A stretch of 28,142 nt of DNA from NCBI GenBank assembly GCA_030826005.1, contig JAPJOW010000018.1, positions 1-28,142 on the forward strand, in the 5' to 3' direction. Below are positions 1 through 7,474 of the stretch, piece by piece. Numbering within the stretch: the stretch's first letter is position 1; every line of letters begins with the position of its first letter. A model generated the notes under the pieces. It had not been told where the DNA came from and did not search any database. It saw only the letters and a list, made by a program, of their open reading frames with translations. Position numbers and translations under genes: made by a program. The DNA comes from Aliterella sp. RAGGC_92 (GTDB taxonomy: Bacteria; Cyanobacteriota; Cyanobacteriia; Cyanobacteriales; Chroococcidiopsidaceae).

Positions 1-54
1 TAGTTCTACAGTGCGTTCTCAGGAAATTTGAGGAGACAAGGGGATGAAATTGCT

Positions 55-85
55 TTAGGGAGGATGCGATCGCACTCCTCCCTAA
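55..85 (-). terminator. Hairpin just past crtO, possible terminator
   Basis: The ten bases at 55-64 pair perfectly with 76-85. Between them is the self-complementary HIP1-type core TGCGATCGCA (65-74), so the whole forms a long stem with one bulged base. It starts four bases beyond the crtO stop codon, where an intrinsic terminator would sit. The T-tract following it on the minus strand is poor, so function as a terminator is inferred from structure and position only. Confidence 0.45.
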
Positions 86-88
86 TTG

Positions 89-1783
89 CTAACTATCGTC
101 AAATACTGACTTTACTGTTGATGCAATCGTATCTCGCGCATCTTTAAGAGTTTGGGCAATGGGATGCTGTTGTTGCAAAAATACCCGCGCGCAGTTGCGC
201 CCAGGCAATCCCGAAATCGAACCACCTGGATGAGTCCCCGCACCTGTCAGAAATAAGTTATCAATGGGGGTTTTGTAATTGGCTATCTCTGGCAAAGGGC
301 GGAAACAGAGCATTTGGTCTAAAGTCATGTCTATGTGATAGTAATTGCCTTTATAAGAACCTAGTCGTTCTCCAAGCTCCGCAGGGCTTTCGACATGACG
401 GGCAATTATGGAACGATCGAGATTGGGCGAATACTGGGCTAGTTTGGCGATTACGCGATCTGCTACTTTATTTTTAAGCTCGTCAGTCCACCCCGTACCT
501 TTTAATCCCGTACCTTCCGCGCCAGCAATTTGATAGGGAGCAAAAAATTCAATCCACAGTGTATGCTTGCCTTCAGGAGCCATTGATGGATCGAGGGCGG
601 TAGGCATAACTAGATACATTGATGGATCTTCGTCGGGGATTTTGCCAATCGTACAGTCGGTATGCGCCTTTTCTACATGATTGACAGAATCAGCAATCAG
701 CACCGAACCCATCAAGTATTCGTTCCTGTGTTCGTGATGTTCAAACTTCAGTGGTGCGGATAAAGCACAGTCAATTTTGAGGATAGTTTCATTATTGTTG
801 ACAATGCGACGGTCTAAGCGATCGCGCAAATTGGAGTCAGCACTGTTAACATCGTTCTCATCTACAAGCTGCAAAAATAGCCTTTTCGCATCAATATTGG
901 AAATTACGCCCTTATTGGCGCGATATTCCTTTCCACCAGCAACTCTTACGCCTACAGCTTTACCATCATCCACTAATACTTGCTCGACATCTTGCTCGGT
1001 TAAAATTACACCACCCTTGCTTGTAACTAACTTTACTAAAGCATCAACCAATCCCCCAGAACCGCCGCGAGGTCTTGCCATACCTGGATTGTGGCGCAGA
1101 ACCATCATCATCGCCCCAAATGCCATTGCTTTTTGTGAGGGCGGCGAACTCAGTTCCGCAGACATTCGCGCCAACGGTGCTTTGATAAACTCAGAATCAA
1201 AATACTCGTTGATATTATCTAAAGGGCTGCTTAAAATTGTCCGCAGCAAGTCTAAAGTAGAATCTGCACCGCCGAGAATCCCAAATAAGTCTTGCAGTCT
1301 TTTTAAGTCATAATTGCCAGCAATATCAACTAATGATTTGGGTGGGGAGTTGAAAAAAGCCACAATTGAGTTGACAAAGCGCTGCCAGTATTCTACGTAT
1401 TTAGCGTATTGTTCGGCATCGCGATCGCTAAATCGAGCAATTTCCTTACAAGTTTCTGCTACCGAACGATGGGCTAAGAAATACTTACCATCGGGATGAG
1501 GACAAAATACTACTGGATCGCAATACAAATACTCTAATCCATACTTTGTCAATTCTAGTTCTTCTACTACTTGCCCCAAGTGGATAAATATATGATTGAT
1601 CGCACAAGGATTAAATTTGAATCCTGGTGCTTCCTTGGGCATAGTTTCTTCAGTTGTCGAACCGCCGCCAGGAATTGGGCGTTTTTCGAGTAACAGGACG
1701 CTGTAGCCAGCTTTGAGTAGATAAGCGGCACAAACTAGCCCATTATGACCAGCGCCAATAATGACGACATCATACGCTTGCAT
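89..1783 (-). CDS. crtO: CrtO-type beta-carotene ketolase
   Basis: This 564-residue FAD-dependent oxidoreductase belongs to the phytoene-desaturase-like superfamily. The N-terminus carries the dinucleotide-binding motif VVIIGAGHNG (about residues 6-15) followed by an LLLEKR strand. The C-terminus has the conserved FAD-contact segment LTGAGTHPGGSISGLPGRNC. From memory it resembles cyanobacterial CrtO (Synechocystis Slr0088) along its whole length, including the stretches ALVKLV, VISNID and EFFAPY. CrtO introduces a keto group on the beta-ionone ring, converting beta-carotene to echinenone and sometimes canthaxanthin, at membranes. It is transcribed divergently from the exosortase module and does not belong to it. 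The start is the first ATG; the upstream ribosome-binding site is weak. A general carotenoid isomerase or desaturase is less likely given the motifs and length. Confidence 0.88.
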   Translation of the reverse strand: MQAYDVVIIGAGHNGLVCAAYLLKAGYSVLLLEKRPIPGGGSTTEETMPKEAPGFKFNPCAINHIFIHLGQVVEELELTKYGLEYLYCDPVVFCPHPDGKYFLAHRSVAETCKEIARFSDRDAEQYAKYVEYWQRFVNSIVAFFNSPPKSLVDIAGNYDLKRLQDLFGILGGADSTLDLLRTILSSPLDNINEYFDSEFIKAPLARMSAELSSPPSQKAMAFGAMMMVLRHNPGMARPRGGSGGLVDALVKLVTSKGGVILTEQDVEQVLVDDGKAVGVRVAGGKEYRANKGVISNIDAKRLFLQLVDENDVNSADSNLRDRLDRRIVNNNETILKIDCALSAPLKFEHHEHRNEYLMGSVLIADSVNHVEKAHTDCTIGKIPDEDPSMYLVMPTALDPSMAPEGKHTLWIEFFAPYQIAGAEGTGLKGTGWTDELKNKVADRVIAKLAQYSPNLDRSIIARHVESPAELGERLGSYKGNYYHIDMTLDQMLCFRPLPEIANYKTPIDNLFLTGAGTHPGGSISGLPGRNCARVFLQQQHPIAQTLKDARDTIASTVKSVFDDS

Positions 1784-2295
1784 GGAGAATATTTAGGTTA
1801 AGTTATCTACTTTCGATATTAAGTAGCGCTCAACAAAGATAACTCATTCGGCAGTTATATAAATTGCACTTATTAATCAAATGCCTGCTCCTTGTCAACA
1901 AGGGCGGAACGCTCCGTTTTGTAAGTACGTGGGGGTTTGATAAATTGTTGCGACATAAATGCGATCGCTTTAAACTAAGCTTTCCTTACTTGCTCTACGT
2001 AAATCTACGGTACTTATCCGCCCAAAAATTTACAAGTTTTGTGTATAGTCCTTACTTTTATGATTAACTTCTTCAGTAATAATACGTAACTACTAAGCGG
2101 TAGATAGCTCAAAATATTGCAGCGTGTAAACTTTCCCTATTTATTGTCATACCTTACTTACACATTTTAAGTAAGTTTACTATTTTTTCATAAATACTTT
2201 ATGTAATTCCTACCTACTAGCAAGTTATATATGACACTGTAGAAATTACTGGGGTGCTTTACCAAACAGCAAAGGGGTGTCGGTAGTAAATGTAC

Positions 2296-2332
2296 AGTTT
2301 ATTTTTGGGTTTATCCCGACCAAAAATAAACT
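2296..2332. repeat. 13-base perfect inverted repeat
   Basis: Bases 2296-2308 are exactly complementary to 2320-2332, leaving an 11-base loop. On the plus strand the right arm runs into TTTT, so it could act as a weak terminator or attenuator about 240 bases before the PEP-CTERM-like gene. It could equally be a protein-binding site. Confidence 0.6.
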
Positions 2333-2427
2333 TTTCAGGCTGGACTAAAGTTTGTAAATGCAGGCAATTCAGCCATTTGTCATTTATGCAAGCGAGTATC
2401 ACTTGCAGATAATGTCTAGGCATTCAC

Positions 2428-2453
2428 GTAGATTGAAAACATTTTTAATCTAC
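2428..2453. repeat. 7-base inverted repeat upstream of PEP-CTERM gene
   Basis: GTAGATT at 2428-2434 pairs with AATCTAC at 2447-2453 around an AT-rich 12-base loop. It lies about 120 bases before the start codon. It may be a leader hairpin or operator; function is unknown and chance occurrence is possible. Confidence 0.35.
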
Positions 2454-2470
2454 TTTTACAAACAAACGAC

Positions 2471-2506
2471 TAAGAGCCAGCGTTGCTTCTCTGGCTAAAA
2501 ATCTTA
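2471..2506. repeat. Two-part inverted repeat in the leader
   Basis: TAAGA-GCCAG (2471-2480) pairs with CTGGC (2491-2495) and TCTTA (2502-2506), separated by a six-base AT bulge. This gives a two-part stem about 70 bases before the start codon of the PEP-CTERM-like gene. It could be a leader hairpin affecting expression. Confidence 0.35.
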
Positions 2507-2573
2507 CAGCAGCTACCTCAAATCGCTATTAGTTTAACCCAATCTTTCCTAGAAAACACAAGAGCAAAAACCT

Positions 2574-3377
2574 ATGAACGGTAAAAATTTCAAGTACAAA
2601 ACCGCCTGTAATTTCCTGCTAGTCACTGCTAGTATAGCTACAGCATATATTGGATCTTCCCCAGCTAGTGCCTTTACTGTCGGCTCTTTAAATCCCGATT
2701 CCGCACCTGGTTCGGAAGCAAACAAAGCGCCTTATACTATTGAAATTACAACAGATGATATTGGCAAAACCTTCAAAACCTATTGGATTTTGGAAGGCGA
2801 GACTTCTTCACCCCTAAGAGCAAAAGGTTACTTCACAGTTACCGACTTAACTTCTTCCCTTCTGTCCTTAGAAACTACATTTAGCAATCAAACAGATGCT
2901 TCTTACCAAGCTACAATCACAAGTCTAGGTTTAGGTGTAACTCCTAATGCTACATCAGCTTCCTTCAATCCGGCAGGAAGTGTATTTGATTATACTTATG
3001 TAGAAACTGGGGCGCAAAGGTTTCCTGGGGGATATCAAGGCATTGATGTTTGTATATCTTCAGGTGCTACAGTGCTTTCCGGTACTTGTCGAGGAGGCAA
3101 TGCTAGTTTTGGGCTACAGTCTGGCGGTAATAAAGATAATTTTAGCATCGATATTGCTGGCAACTACGGTACAGACCCAGTTGTTAGTTTACAGACGCTA
3201 CCGGTCAGATTTAGAACTGAAGAAGGAAACTATGTATTGATGGCTACTAAACCTCATACTGTTCCTACCCCTTCAGCAACTTTGGGACTACTAGGACTTG
3301 GGGCTTTAGGTATGTTCTCAACCTTCAAGCGCAACTTAAAACACAAACAAAAGTCGGCGCAAACTATTATCTATTAA
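2574..3377 (+). CDS. Secreted protein with C-terminal PEP-CTERM-like sorting signal
   Basis: This 267-residue protein has a signal peptide (basic start, hydrophobic stretch about 12-27, AxA site ending at Ala33). Its middle is a Ser/Thr/Gly-rich, probably beta-rich domain I cannot assign. The C-terminus is tripartite: the short motif VPTPS (230-234), a hydrophobic run LGLLGLGALGMF (237-248), and a basic tail with KRN and KHKQK. This is the layout of exosortase substrates, here with a PTP variant of the Pro-Glu-Pro motif. Exosortases are thought to cleave such tails after Sec export so that the product is released or attached at the surface. The cyanoexosortase gene begins 49 bases downstream, so this is likely its dedicated substrate. 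Two cysteines near residues 161 and 171 could pair. Sorting role is well supported; function of the mature protein is unknown. Confidence 0.75.
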   Translation: MNGKNFKYKTACNFLLVTASIATAYIGSSPASAFTVGSLNPDSAPGSEANKAPYTIEITTDDIGKTFKTYWILEGETSSPLRAKGYFTVTDLTSSLLSLETTFSNQTDASYQATITSLGLGVTPNATSASFNPAGSVFDYTYVETGAQRFPGGYQGIDVCISSGATVLSGTCRGGNASFGLQSGGNKDNFSIDIAGNYGTDPVVSLQTLPVRFRTEEGNYVLMATKPHTVPTPSATLGLLGLGALGMFSTFKRNLKHKQKSAQTIIY

Positions 3378-3426
3378 CTGTTAGAACAAAAAGATAATGC
3401 TGGGAATGTCAGCGAACATATAGCTA

Positions 3427-4314
3427 ATGAGAGTAATCAATCATCATCACTTAAGTGAAAAAGTACTGAAGCATAACTTTTGGTTATTAGCAATAACCGG
3501 GGCTTTAATTGCTATCCATATTAATGCAGTTTGGAAATTCGATGGCGACATCGATAAAATCAGTATTAGTGCGATCTGCTGGAGTGTAGTTCTACTATTA
3601 ATCAGTAGAAAACATCAAAACTTAGCTTTAAAAAGTAATGCGATCGCTAGTTTTTTGGGTTTAGTGCTGATATTTTTGCCTCTAGTTAGAAGTATGTTCG
3701 TTCATATTCCTAACGATATCTTGGTAGAAATTTCACCTCTAATAACTTTTTTAGGTCTGGGAATGCTGAGTTCCGGCTTTCAAGGGTTAAAACAGTATTG
3801 GCAAGAAGCGATCGTTATCTTTACGCTCGTACTTCCCCAAGTAGTGGTAGGAAGTATTATAGAAAGGTTTGCAGACTTAAATGCGATCGCGGCTCAGTTT
3901 GCTTATTTTCTACTATGGTACGGAGGTTTTGACGTAAAACTTCAAGGCGTTAACGTCATTCTTCCCACAGGCTCTGTAGAAGTTTATGCAGGCTGCTCTG
4001 GGCTAATCCCAATGCTAATGATGTTTAAGCTGTCAATACTGTTTTTAGTGATGTTTCCCACGAAGCCAGTAGAAAAAGTTTTTTTACCTGCTCTAGCCGT
4101 ATTTATCGCCTTTGTGGTTAATGGTATTCGGATTGCTTTAATGGCTATTTTAGTTGCTTTTTCCAATCTAGAAACCTTTAAATACTGGCATCAAGGCGAC
4201 GGCTCGCAAATATTTTCTTTAGTTTCTATCCTAATTTTTGGCTTATTTTGCCGTTTTCTCCTCCAACAAGGCAACCCGGACGATTCTACGTCACCAAGAC
4301 TTGAGCAACTATGA
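3427..4314 (+). CDS. crtA: Cyanoexosortase A
   Basis: This 295-residue polytopic membrane protein has about eight hydrophobic segments. The exosortase catalytic triad is visible: Cys190 in VYAGCSGL, Arg235 in VVNGIRIALMA, and His255 in YWHQGDGSQIF. Upstream, LGMLSSGFQGLKQYW and GVNVILPTGSVEVY are typical of the cyanobacterial A-type family. It should act in the cytoplasmic membrane as a cysteine-protease or transpeptidase-like enzyme on PEP-CTERM tails. It overlaps the next gene by four bases (ATGA), so translation is probably coupled, and it follows a candidate substrate. The A rather than B assignment rests on remembered family motifs. The symbol crtA is the exosortase family name, not the carotenoid gene of the same name. 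Confidence 0.88.
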   Translation: MRVINHHHLSEKVLKHNFWLLAITGALIAIHINAVWKFDGDIDKISISAICWSVVLLLISRKHQNLALKSNAIASFLGLVLIFLPLVRSMFVHIPNDILVEISPLITFLGLGMLSSGFQGLKQYWQEAIVIFTLVLPQVVVGSIIERFADLNAIAAQFAYFLLWYGGFDVKLQGVNVILPTGSVEVYAGCSGLIPMLMMFKLSILFLVMFPTKPVEKVFLPALAVFIAFVVNGIRIALMAILVAFSNLETFKYWHQGDGSQIFSLVSILIFGLFCRFLLQQGNPDDSTSPRLEQL

Positions 4315-4988
4315 TTTTTTGGCAACAATTCCGCACGGCATTTTTAGCTGCAACTTTTATCGGGTTGGTATCGATTCTTGCTAAGTCAGTTTTCGATCCC
4401 GCAATCGGAAAACCTACTAATTATAATTTCCCCGCCATCGTACCGCTATCAAGATGGCAAGTTCAAGCCGTTAATACCGCACCTACAACTAAAAATACTG
4501 AAGATAACCAGCTTTTATCCAAAAATAAACATTACCGCTATACCCAAGGCAAAAAGCATCAACTAGATGTAAATATGCACTATGTAGTTGGTACAAGTGG
4601 TAATTCTCAGCTTTTTATTAAGAACTATACTTCTATTCCCGTAGATAGCAGCCAGCTTAATTTAATTACGCGCTATCAACAAAAAACTGGCTTTTATCAA
4701 CTCTTTACCTATCAAAATCAAGCTCATCTAATTTCTTGTATAAATCCCCAAGGTGAAAGCACCGTCACTAGCGAACAGTTTTTTGATAATCGCCAAAAAT
4801 ACGACCTCCAATCAAAGAATATCTTGCGGTGGTTAACGGCTCAAAGCGACTTACGCGATCGCCGTTGTCTGTGGTCGCATTTATCTGTACCCTTAGATCG
4901 AGTTTCAACTAAGGATGCTTATCACCAGCTAGAAACATCTTGGATTGCTTTAGCTCAATGGTGGAGTCCGCGTTTTCCTCCTTTGTAA
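4311..4988 (+). CDS. Cyanoexosortase A system-associated protein
   Basis: This 225-residue protein has one N-terminal membrane segment (about residues 8-27) and an otherwise soluble, presumably extracytoplasmic domain. Features include FPAIVPLSRWQ near residue 45 and the stretch YRYTQGKKHQLDVNMHYVVG around residue 85. The fold and position resemble the small EpsI-like or exosortase-associated proteins that accompany exosortases. The start codon lies inside the end of the exosortase gene (ATGA overlap), which argues for a shared complex. Its biochemical role is not established in the family; an accessory role in substrate presentation is inferred. A hairpin terminator follows 72 bases after the stop, ending this unit. 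Confidence 0.75.
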   Translation: MIFWQQFRTAFLAATFIGLVSILAKSVFDPAIGKPTNYNFPAIVPLSRWQVQAVNTAPTTKNTEDNQLLSKNKHYRYTQGKKHQLDVNMHYVVGTSGNSQLFIKNYTSIPVDSSQLNLITRYQQKTGFYQLFTYQNQAHLISCINPQGESTVTSEQFFDNRQKYDLQSKNILRWLTAQSDLRDRRCLWSHLSVPLDRVSTKDAYHQLETSWIALAQWWSPRFPPL

Positions 4989-5060
4989 GTAAAAGCATTA
5001 CTTTTGTTTATTTTTCCAAGCTGGAACTTAGGGTTTACTTGCAATTGCCTACCATACTTG

Positions 5061-5090
5061 AGCAAACAAATAAACATTTGTTTGCTTTTT
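5061..5090 (+). terminator. Rho-independent terminator of exosortase module
   Basis: AGCAAACAAAT (5061-5071) pairs perfectly with ATTTGTTTGCT (5076-5086) around a four-base loop, and the T of the right arm continues into TTTT (5087-5090). The 11-base stem is AT-rich, but shape and position, 72 bases after the last exosortase-module gene, fit an intrinsic terminator. Confidence 0.75.
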
Positions 5091-5218
5091 CAAGGAAGTA
5101 TAATCACTTATTTAAGTTAGCAGCAAACAACTTATACTTTTATAGTATTTAGCCCTGCTCAGTTTGGTCATTTACATCATAAATTTTCTGTAAACTTTTA
5201 GACGTTAGTAGCTTAGAC

Positions 5219-5246
5219 TTGACAAGCAGGTTTAGGGGTTTATTCT
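5219..5246 (+). promoter_or_regulatory. Candidate sigma70 promoter of polysaccharide operon
   Basis: A perfect TTGACA (5219-5224) is followed after 16 bases by TATTCT (5241-5246), which matches four of six TATAAT positions. Transcription would begin near 5253. It lies after the preceding terminator and before the first polysaccharide gene. The call rests on consensus matching only. Confidence 0.5.
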
Positions 5247-5309
5247 AGGATTTATAGTGTCTTTATAATTAATTTATTTACACTTTATCCAAAGATACCC
5301 TATCAAACT

Positions 5310-5322
5310 TATAACAGTTATA
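5310..5322. promoter_or_regulatory. 13-base palindrome, candidate operator
   Basis: TATAACAGTTATA has six-base arms that are exact inverse complements around a single central A. It lies about 60 bases downstream of the candidate start of transcription. This symmetry suits a dimeric transcription factor, but no regulator is identifiable from the window. Confidence 0.4.
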
Positions 5323-5331
5323 GGGGCAAAA

Positions 5332-5357
5332 TAAGTTCTCAAAAGTGTGAGAACTTA
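5332..5357 (+). promoter_or_regulatory. Strong leader hairpin, candidate attenuator or operator
   Basis: TAAGTTCTCA (5332-5341) pairs perfectly with TGAGAACTTA (5348-5357) around the loop AAAGTG. Shortly after it comes CGATTTTT (from about 5362). It sits in the presumed leader, about 115 bases before the first polysaccharide gene. It could attenuate transcription, or act as a DNA operator alongside the neighbouring palindrome. Confidence 0.5.
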
Positions 5358-5473
5358 ATCGCGATTTTTACAGGCGTGCATTTAATAATTTCAAATATTA
5401 ATCAACGGCACAAATAACTCATTGAGCCGAGAGTTTTATTGCGTATATCTTGAGAGATGGAGACAAAAATTTT

Positions 5474-6382
5474 ATGGTTACGGAGCAAGGCGCAGACCCC
5501 GCAGAGAACTTACCTAATTTTGATGTGGATCTATTGGGGCGGCGGATTAATTGTATGACTGTCTCAAGCATTATTACAGCTATTCATAATGCTTGCATAG
5601 AACAAAAAAAAATTACTGTATCGCATTACAACGTGCATGGGTTTAACTTTTCTTTGCAGCTACCTTGGTTCTACGAATTTATGCAAAGTACAGATATTAC
5701 CCATTGCGACAGTTTAGGAATTTTAAACGCTATTAGCTACATGGAAGGGCGCAAATTACCTATAGATTATCGCGCTTCCTATACTTGCTTAATGCCAAAA
5801 TTACTAGAACATTGCGATCGCCATCGTTTATCAATATTTTTACTCGGCGCTAAACCAGAATACTCGCAAAAGGCGTTAGAACGCTTGCGGATTGACTATC
5901 CAAACACGATCGTCAATGGATGCGATGGCTACTTTTCTACAGACGATCCCTTAGAAAACACCGCCGTTGTTCATCAAATAAACTCAATCAAACCCCAAAT
6001 ACTAATCGTAGGTATGGGGATGCCTATTCAAGAAAACTGGGTGCGCCTGCACCAAAGTCGTCTTGCGGTTAATGCAATATTAACCGGGGGCGCGGTCATC
6101 GATCGCTTGGCGGGAGTCGTCCCAGACTGCCCAAAAATACTTGCCAACGCAGGTTGGGAATGGTTGTATCGCTTATCTCTTGAGCCTAAGCGTTTAGCTA
6201 TCCGTTACTTGTTAGGCAATCCAGCTTTTATGTTCCAAGTTGCCTTAGCCAAATTTAACCGCAATTACACCAAAGTCATCAATACCCAAAACGTTAGCGA
6301 TTCTATTGTTGGAGAGTATGCAGACTTAGCTCATCTGATTGCGACAAATCCTAAAATTATCGATACCACCGCTATTCAATAA
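5474..6382 (+). CDS. WecG/TagA/CpsF family glycosyltransferase
   Basis: I choose the ATG at 5474 because a GGAG-type ribosome-binding site lies about 11 bases upstream; an in-frame TTG at 5450 would add eight residues. The 302-residue protein is a GT26-family transferase, which moves a sugar (in WecG and TagA, N-acetylmannosamine) from a UDP donor onto an undecaprenyl-diphosphate-linked primer at the inner membrane face. Visible signatures are the SHYNVHGFNFS segment (50-60), Asp79 in THCDSLGI at the catalytic Asp position, LGAKPE, VGMGMPIQENW, and the C-terminal GWEWLYRLSLEPKRLAIRYL stretch, typical of the membrane-docking tail. The usual ADG motif is CDS here. It is the first gene of the polysaccharide operon and probably makes the second committed step of the repeat unit. 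Confidence 0.85.
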   Translation: MVTEQGADPAENLPNFDVDLLGRRINCMTVSSIITAIHNACIEQKKITVSHYNVHGFNFSLQLPWFYEFMQSTDITHCDSLGILNAISYMEGRKLPIDYRASYTCLMPKLLEHCDRHRLSIFLLGAKPEYSQKALERLRIDYPNTIVNGCDGYFSTDDPLENTAVVHQINSIKPQILIVGMGMPIQENWVRLHQSRLAVNAILTGGAVIDRLAGVVPDCPKILANAGWEWLYRLSLEPKRLAIRYLLGNPAFMFQVALAKFNRNYTKVINTQNVSDSIVGEYADLAHLIATNPKIIDTTAIQ

Positions 6383-6397
6383 TTAACCTGTTTAGCA

Positions 6398-7474
6398 ATG
6401 AAAATTCTACAAGCAATTTATCAATTTCAAACAGGAGGAGGATCGCTAAAGGTAGTAGTTGACCTGGCTAACGCCGCTCGCCGTAGCGGTCACAGTGTCA
6501 AAATTTTAGCTAAAGACACGCCCATTTCTACCGCCGTTGGCGCGCAAAGGTTTTTTACTGGCAATAAAGGCTGGGATTGGTGGCAGCTTTTATTGCACTG
6601 CAAGCAAGAGCAATACGACCTAATTCACGTCCACGATCGCTACTGCTCTCTACTTGTAAGTTTAATTCCTCAACTGCCAGCTACCGTCCAAACAAATCAC
6701 ATTGCCTATCGCGATCGCCGGAGATTGACAAGATTAGCAGGTTGTGTCGTTGGTTGTTCTAGTTCTATGGATCGACACCACGCGGAATTTTTTCAATTAC
6801 CAAAATCTCGCCGCGCCCTGATTCCTAATGGAGTTAACTTTGTTTGTCCCGATTCTCAATCGGTACAAGCGTTGCGCCAAAGCTTACCCGCCAAAGTAGG
6901 CAATCGCCGCCTTTGCTTAACGGTAGCTCGTCTTTCACAGCAAAAAGGACACAGTTACTTATTAGATGCGATCGCCTTATTGCCTCCTAGCGTGCGTCAA
7001 TCTTGGTGCTTTGTTTTAGCTGGCGATGGCGAATTAACAGCGCAACTAAGCGATCGAGCCGCAAGACTAGGGATTGCCGAGCAAGTGCTGTTTTTAGGTC
7101 ATACAACCGACGTACCCCAATGGCTGACTTTAGCTGAAGCTTTTGTCTTGCCTTCATTATACGAAGGACTACCACTGGCGTTACTAGAAGCAATGGCGGC
7201 GGGCAAACCATGTATAGCTACAAATGTAGACGGCAACTTAGAAGTTCTCCGCCACGAGGAAAATGGTTTACTTTGCCAAAGTGCTGATGCTCAAAGTCTC
7301 ACTCAAGCATTGCAAGAGTTACTTAACAACGCAGACTTACGAGATCGCTTAGGCAAACAGGCACAAGCAGATTACTGTCAGCACTGGACTTTTGCCCGTA
7401 CTTGGCAACAGTATGAGTCGCTTTACTTACAACTTACCCAGCCTAAACTTAACTATGCCCAACTATCTAGTTGA
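6398..7474 (+). CDS. GT4 family glycosyltransferase
   Basis: This 358-residue protein has the two-Rossmann GT-B architecture. The N-terminus has the glycine-rich acceptor-side loop FQTGGGS (10-16). The C-terminal half has the donor-binding pattern VARLSQQKGH (176-185) and the retaining-GT E-x7-E motif, Glu256 and Glu264, in YEGLPLALLEAMAAGKP. It should transfer a sugar from a nucleotide donor to the growing lipid-linked oligosaccharide in the cytoplasm. It starts 15 bases after the WecG-like gene, and the next gene begins within its last 20 bases, so all three are likely translated from one message. Donor and acceptor cannot be read from the sequence. Confidence 0.85.
   Translation: MKILQAIYQFQTGGGSLKVVVDLANAARRSGHSVKILAKDTPISTAVGAQRFFTGNKGWDWWQLLLHCKQEQYDLIHVHDRYCSLLVSLIPQLPATVQTNHIAYRDRRRLTRLAGCVVGCSSSMDRHHAEFFQLPKSRRALIPNGVNFVCPDSQSVQALRQSLPAKVGNRRLCLTVARLSQQKGHSYLLDAIALLPPSVRQSWCFVLAGDGELTAQLSDRAARLGIAEQVLFLGHTTDVPQWLTLAEAFVLPSLYEGLPLALLEAMAAGKPCIATNVDGNLEVLRHEENGLLCQSADAQSLTQALQELLNNADLRDRLGKQAQADYCQHWTFARTWQQYESLYLQLTQPKLNYAQLSS

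Larger units (their letters stand above)
1784..2573. other. 790-base spacer between divergent genes, hairpin-rich
   Basis: No convincing gene is present: the only open frame of any length (about 1864-2067, +) has no family signature and no ribosome-binding site. The spacer must carry the promoters of crtO (leftward) and of the PEP-CTERM-like gene (rightward), but I see no consensus promoter I would defend. The right half has three inverted repeats, at 2296-2332, 2428-2453 and 2471-2506, all reading towards the PEP-CTERM-like gene. Confidence 0.6.
4989..5473. other. Control region between exosortase module and polysaccharide operon
   Basis: This roughly 480-base stretch contains no supported gene. 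In order it holds the exosortase-operon terminator (5061-5090), a candidate sigma70 promoter (5219-5246), a short palindrome (5310-5322), a strong hairpin (5332-5357), and the ribosome-binding site of the first polysaccharide gene. If the promoter is correct, the transcript has an unusually long leader of about 220 bases. Confidence 0.6.

Noticed and set aside
777..1313. 178-codon plus-strand frame opposite crtO
   Set aside because: It is antisense to a well-recognised enzyme and has low-complexity Ser/Leu/Pro composition.
1864..2067. 67-codon open frame on the plus strand
   Set aside because: No ribosome-binding site, no recognisable motif and a hydrophobic-aromatic composition expected from AT-rich DNA; it lies in a spacer with hairpins.
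5061..5086. Possible CRISPR or direct-repeat signal from AAACAAAT-like words
   Set aside because: The pattern is a single inverted repeat with a T-run, not spaced direct repeats; no CRISPR array or cas gene is present.
7392..7454. TTG-initiated extension of the GT2 gene
   Set aside because: It would overlap the GT4 gene by 83 bases and add residues not typical of GT2; the ATG at 7455 fits better.
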